Assembly (NCBI RefSeq): GCF_003286085.1
Contig: NW_020825288.1
Location: 6,944,001 to 7,008,000 of the forward strand
Origin: Drosophila persimilis
Taxonomy: Eukaryota > Arthropoda > Insecta > Diptera > Drosophilidae
Reading direction: 5' to 3'
DNA: 64,000 bases
Made by a program: the position numbers and the translations under genes. Below, piece after piece: positions 58,771 to 64,000 of the stretch. Position 1 is the first letter of the stretch, and each line of letters opens with the position of its first letter. A model generated the notes under the pieces. It worked only from the letters and a program-made list of their open reading frames with translations, was not told the DNA's origin and did not search any database.

Positions 58771-61700
58771 AGCACACAAAATTTTTCATCTTGGGGTAGG
58801 ACTACAGCCGTGCCATTGTGCCGTAGCCGTAGCCAGTCGACGTCGCAGCGCATTTAATCAGTAAATTGTATTTTTAAAAATGTTATTAAACAATATTTGC
58901 CCTAGCAAAAGTCAGACGAACATAGTGCAATAAACTTTTCAGCACTTGTGACTCGTCAGACCCGATGAGTGGCTGACTGCCTGACTGACTGCCTGACTGT
59001 CCGACTGATTGACTGTCGTCGGGTTGGGCCTGGGGCTTTCGTTGTGTTGGGGTTTTTCTTTGTTTTAGCTTGGGCTATTTTCCGCGAACGCGTGATAATT
59101 TCGATTTCGTTGAAGCACTGATCCGCGTGAAGGTTCCTCGTGCCACATGCGTTTATAAGATGGGATTCAACGGAATCAACTTGAAAACGATCGTCAGGTT
59201 TTAGGCAGCTTCCATGACTTTTTCGCGAGCTTCGAGTCTTCGCTTTGCCCCAACCATTGATCGTATTGTAGGGCCTTCAATGGCCGCCTCTGTCCGACCG
59301 TCTATAAATTCAGATATATATATATCTGTGTGTGCTCTATAAGTATACATATGGTGTGGCGGTCTGTGGGCGAGTTCAACGCTTTCATGTTATTTGCCAA
59401 ATGAAAAAGTAGAAAACAAATGTTTATCTTATAATGCACTCTGTGTGGCAGTTCTGTTCTGTTCTGTTCTGGAAGACGACCGGACAGACGGAATGCGGTG
59501 CGTAAATAGGCTTTGCTTTGCTTTTGGGCTTTACGTTTTTATTTTTTTTCATTTTATGAGCGGTGGTTTTTTGTTGGGTTGGCAAACTTTGTTATCGACA
59601 AAAAAAAAAAGAAAGAGAGAAGAACTCTGGCGGGCCAGCGGGTGCTTGTCACTTTTAGGTCGCAAAACTATTTGCAGCTAGAAATTGCCACCGCAGAATG
59701 ACTAAGAGAGTGCCGGGCAGAGCGGACGACAGAGAGATGGAACGATGGAGCGATGGAGAGTTCAAGCGCCTGACTCAAGGCAATCACTGTCTGCAGCTTA
59801 TCAGGGCAGCAGCAGGAGGAGCAGCAGCAGCAGCAGAGGCGAGGCGGCAACCACTTGAGGGCCGGGCCGGGCCGGGCGAAAAGTGCTAATTGTAGAGCCC
59901 ACCGGGGGCACAGGCAGAGGCACTGGCGTCTCTGGTTTTTCGTTTCTCGAAAAGTGTTATTCATGCGTGCCAGGAGACGCCAAAGCTTCAACAGAAATCA
60001 GTCAATCATAACCGAAAACATGAGAGAGCGACGGCTGTTGAGGACCTAAAAAACATGCTCATAAATATCCCAGATTTGATCCAGTCTAGAGGCTACTCTT
60101 CTCGCTGTTTGCCCGCTGTCCGAATTGACGGGATCCAACGCCGCATGCCCCCTCCCAGGCTGCCATTGGAGGAAGGCCTCCTCCCTCCACTGTTTGTGGT
60201 GTTGTGTGTGCAAAGGTCTCATCACTTGGTTGGCTCCCGCTCCCTGACCTACCTTGGGGCTGGCCTGTCTGTCTGGGGGGGTGTGTGTGCACTGCCTATT
60301 TACTTTTTGGCGTACATTGAACCGCAAAAACTCAACTCAAAGGCCCCTCGCCACCCCCGCAACTAATCGTCACTTTGTTTTTGCGTTAATGACTTGCCTT
60401 GTCCCTCTCCCACTCTCTCACTCTACCTCCTGGGGGAGGCCTACACACACTTGAGTGAATACACGAAAAAAAAGCGAAAAGCAAAACGTGTTCCCAAAAC
60501 GTTTTGGCATCTCAAATGTAAATGGAAGCAGCTCCTGTCCTACCACTCAAAGTGCCATCAAAATTATGCATGAATGTATTTGCCTCATTTCTACACTTGC
60601 CACTGCCGCCTGCAACACATGCCTGCCCAAATATAAAAAAGTTCTAACATGCCCCGCACCCGCAGCCGAAAAAAAAAGGAAAGAAATCCGGGTAGAACGA
60701 ATGAAGGGAATGGAACGAACGAAAATGAAACGAATGCAGCGTCGCATTTTTACGGCTCCATTCATGTGACGACGGAAGTGTCAAGTGGCTGTTGGCAACT
60801 CCTCGTCGACAGGAGGCGACTACTCTCCTCATCCTGCACGTCCTTTTCGTCAACGTCGTGGGAGCTGCTGCTTCGTCGTTTTTCTCTGCATCGAAAATGC
60901 CGTTATTGTTGCCAGTTGTCTACATGCTCTATGCTCTCTATGCTCCATGTACATCACATCACATCAGCGTCCCCTAACCTCTACCCCGGCCTCGTGTCTA
61001 CGTGCGCCTCCAAGTTCCATTCTGCTTGCCAATCTCCCTTCTCCTCCTCCTCTACCTCTCTGCGATGGCGTCTGCCGTTGAGTGGGCAAACTTTTTAACG
61101 TACATATGTACATACATATATATGTATGTGTGTTTATGTGTGTATGGATATGTTAAATTTTTTTCACATTTTCCCCATTTTTCTGTGTGTATTTTTTTTT
61201 TGTGTGTGTACTTTGCTTCATTTTTCTATGCCCTTCATTTAGGTGGCTTTGTTCTTTTCGGAGTACAGTTGTGCGCACAGGGGTAAGTAGCCTCTGTCAA
61301 GTGCATGACTAAGTAGACGTACAGATTTTTGATATGAACCAATATTCGTTGGAAAGTAAGAAATGGCATAAACCCCGCAAAGACTCTCCTCTTTAGGGGG
61401 TATTGTAAATTGCCTGGGGTTTATATTTTCTAGTAGGAAAACCTCTGTCCAAGAGGTCATTTTCCAAGGGCTAGAGACCCTGCCTGGTTTGAAAGTGATT
61501 TCCCCAAAAAGACACAACCATTAAGGCACCATTTCGCCTTTTTGGCACTCACTTCCGCTGCACTCAATGCGCTGACAGATGTCTAATTTGTTGACAGCTT
61601 GAGTGTCCTGCCAGCACAAAACAACCGCCTAATTACAGTTAGCCACTTACTTAACCAGCCATGATAGACCCACGATTACATGATTACAATGCCAGACCAG

Positions 61701-61936
61701 AACAGACCAGACCAGACCTCCTGCATCGCCATCGCTATCGCTTTCGCTTTCGTTTTGAGCTGCTGCCTGGACATTTGCATTGCGTCTGGCTGTCTAATGA
61801 AATTCCGTTGGCTGCACGACCTTCGCCGACTAGTTGCAGTTTTTGGTCAAACAAAACGCCCAAAACGGCGCCATTCATAGCCACACAGCCACAGCCACGA
61901 CCATGGCCACGACCAGGGCCGTTTCCCCAATGCCTG

Positions 61937-62120
61937 CTGGCTGGCTGGCTGGCTGGCTGCCTGCCTGGCTGGCTGTTTCTCTGGGTCTCTCTGGCTGGTG
62001 TTGTTGGTTGTTATTTTTGGCGCAGCATCAACATGGAAACGTGCTGCCAGTCAGACTGCATTTGCCGCGTGCCACATGCCGCCAGCTGCCGCTGCCTGCC
62101 GCTGCCTGCCGCTGCCTGCT
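61937..62120. repeat. CTGG microsatellite and GCCGCTGCCT minisatellite
   Basis: Tandem CTGG/CTGC units at 61937-61978 and three or more perfect copies of the decamer GCCGCTGCCT at 62089-62118. Both are GC-rich simple repeats. Confidence 0.8.
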
Positions 62121-63059
62121 GACTGCCTGTACATACAACATATATGTATATCTGTGGCAATGGGGCGACGTGGGCATTGGAGTTGGACTCGGATTTTGTA
62201 TTTGTGTGGGGCACTGCATCCTCGGTGCCAGTGGCATTGACATTGGGCGGGCGAAAGTGTGGCACCATGGCAGGCACACTTCTTCTGCCTGTTGCTCTTG
62301 TATTTTTGGCTTGTTGCATGCCACAGCACAACGCCGCGTATACGTAATCCGACTGCTCTATTTTTATGTTCGCTCACCAAGAGTCATGTTCATGCATGCG
62401 GGGTAGATTATGGCTCTAATCAGTTCTTGATACGATGTTGGACTCAACGTTGAGTCAGAAACTTTTGAAAAGTACTTCAAGTCTCAATCTCCATGAACTG
62501 GATATTCCTTAGATTCCTTAGAAATCCTCCTTGCCATGAGTACCAAGAAGAAGTTCTTTCAACTTTTCAACTCGACAACTCTCGGCTTCAACGAAGCGGT
62601 TTTCAAGTCTTCAAGTCTTCAAGTCTTCAGCTTCATCTTCATCTTTATTTTCATTTTCATTTTCATGCTACCCATGTGAGAATCGAATCTATTTCAATTT
62701 TTAATCTCACTCTTCTTACGATAATATGAACAATTTTTTCCGTTGTCTGCCCCGAAAAAAAACCGTTGGACCACATGGCTGCTGTCTGTCCTCTTCCCCG
62801 CTTACGTACGTATATCCTGTCTGGCTATCAGTGTCTGGTCCTGGCCATGGCCCAAAGTGCTCGCACATTCGATTTACATGGTTCAATACTCGGGTGATTC
62901 TGTGGCTCCAACTCCGACTATCATTCTGTAGTATGGGTATTTTTCTTCCGCCATGTATATTTTTTTTTTCTTCTTTGCCTTTTGCTCGTTTGCATATTAA
63001 AATTTCATATGAATTTTTGCTTTATTAATATCTTGCAGTTATTTTTGTTGGTTGCCTTG

Positions 63060-63086
63060 CTGTTGTTGTTGTTGTTGTTGTTGTTG
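63060..63086. repeat. TTG trinucleotide microsatellite
   Basis: Eight to nine TTG units, one of many CAA/CAG-type tracts in the window. Confidence 0.85.
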
Positions 63087-64000
63087 CTCTGGCTCTGGCT
63101 GTGGCTGGTGTGCCAGGGTTAGTTGGGTTCTTGCTCCATTTGCCCCATCAAACTGCACATTGAAATTAAATTTCATTTGTGTCTTGGCTGCTTACTGCCG
63201 GGGAGAGAAGAGAGGAGAGCTGTGGAGAGGTTTTTGTGGTTCTCCTTCTCTCCATCTGCATCTGCATTTCGATGTGGATACAGATCTGGGGTTTAGCCAG
63301 CGCGATTTATTGAATTATTTAGCCAGCAGCTGGTAAATTCGATTTGCACGCTGCCAGCCATATCAGATACATTTACCAGCACTTGTAGCTGTATCCGTAT
63401 CCATCTGTACATCTCTACATATGTCTGTATGTACTCTCATCATCGTGTGGAGTTCAACTAATTTGTTTTTTACTCCATTGCATCGATGGCGACGTTGGCG
63501 ACGACGACGTCATTGAAAATTAGACAAATTGAAAGAGTCAAAAAGGCACAAAAAATATATACAAATATGGCGAAAAAAAAAACACAAAATATATACGTAT
63601 ATACAAAAACAGTATGTGCTTGGAGCGAAGAAGTTGTGGAGCTGCACAATCAATTTGCACACACACATCGACACATCGGCACATCGACACAGCGGTGGCA
63701 TGTCATTTAAGTAGCAAATATCGCGCGCCCCCAAATGTCCACAGGGTTAGGGGTACTCGCTTTCAATTTACATTTGTGTTTTCGTACATCATTTAATTGA
63801 AGAAATTTGTGAGGGCCCTAAAGGGTTCCACCCTGAACAAATCGTCTACCAAAAGGGTCTATAGATTGTACTAATTACAATCCTAAACATATACGAATTT
63901 TCTTAGTTATTAGATCGTATAATATGATAATAATCCATAATAATCAGTTTTATCGTACAATAAGTGTTTAAAACGAAATTTTTTGTGGTACCGCCGGATA

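Larger units (their letters stand above)
58771..64000. other. 5.2 kb non-coding, microsatellite-rich end of the window
   Basis: I find no exon. The interval contains a GACT/GACTG run (58960-59010), a short TA run (about 59315), CTGG/CTGC repeats (61937-61978), a GCCGCTGCCT ten-mer array (62089-62120), TCTTCAAG repeats (62605-62632) and a TTG run (63060-63086). It may be upstream regulatory or intronic DNA of a gene outside the window. Confidence 0.5.

Overview
The window is insect nuclear DNA, almost certainly from a Drosophila species. The coding genes have short (56-66 nt) GT-AG introns, strong G/C preference at third codon positions and obvious fly orthologues. Intergenic DNA is rich in CAG/CTG, CA and GA microsatellites and in poly-A/T. 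The gene set (four Gr93-type gustatory receptors, larsen/Vps22, Chibby, dead end/Arl3) matches what I remember of the 93F region of D. melanogaster chromosome 3R (Muller element E). The diverged intergenic DNA and repeats suggest another species, perhaps of the obscura group. That placement is inference. I see no prokaryotic or viral genes, CRISPR arrays, rRNA or tRNA.

Layout. 1-16 kb: one plus-strand gustatory receptor gene, about 8.4 kb of non-coding DNA, then three minus-strand tandem gustatory receptors that share one intron position. 16-34.7 kb: mostly non-coding, holding one two-exon minus-strand gene (20544-24781) that looks like a p21/p27-type CDK inhibitor, with a CDI-like domain and a PIP-box-like motif assembled across a 3.6 kb intron. 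Upstream of it lie two diverged repeats with TTAA...TTAA ends and a roughly 1.5 kb patch of degenerate duplicated sequence. 34.8-37.9 kb: a compact cluster of lsn (ESCRT-II Vps22), a coiled-coil protein gene and Chibby. The last two are divergent across 110 bp that contains a perfect Rfx X-box, so they are probably co-regulated ciliary genes. 40.5-58.8 kb: a dense block with an immunoglobulin/FGFR-like receptor, a low-complexity acidic protein, a histidine acid phosphatase, a C15orf61 homologue, a P5C-dehydrogenase paralogue with an altered general-base residue, a large secreted protein ending in an avidin-like domain, a small secreted protein, an atypical Arl GTPase, Arl3/dnd, an RCCD1 homologue, a secreted CAP protein and a tiny gene that carries a frameshift. 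58.8-64 kb: non-coding, microsatellite-rich DNA with no exon I can support.

Functional themes: chemosensation (Gr cluster), cilia (Chibby, coiled-coil partner, Arl3 and X-box motifs), membrane traffic (Vps22), mitochondrial proline metabolism (P5CDH paralogue) and several fast-evolving secreted proteins. The least-described items are the CDK-inhibitor-like gene, the avidin-like secreted protein, the X-box-linked coiled-coil gene and the frameshifted micro-gene. All gene models were assembled by hand from reading frames and splice sites. Exon lengths were checked to sum to whole codons, but none was checked against a database or transcript data.
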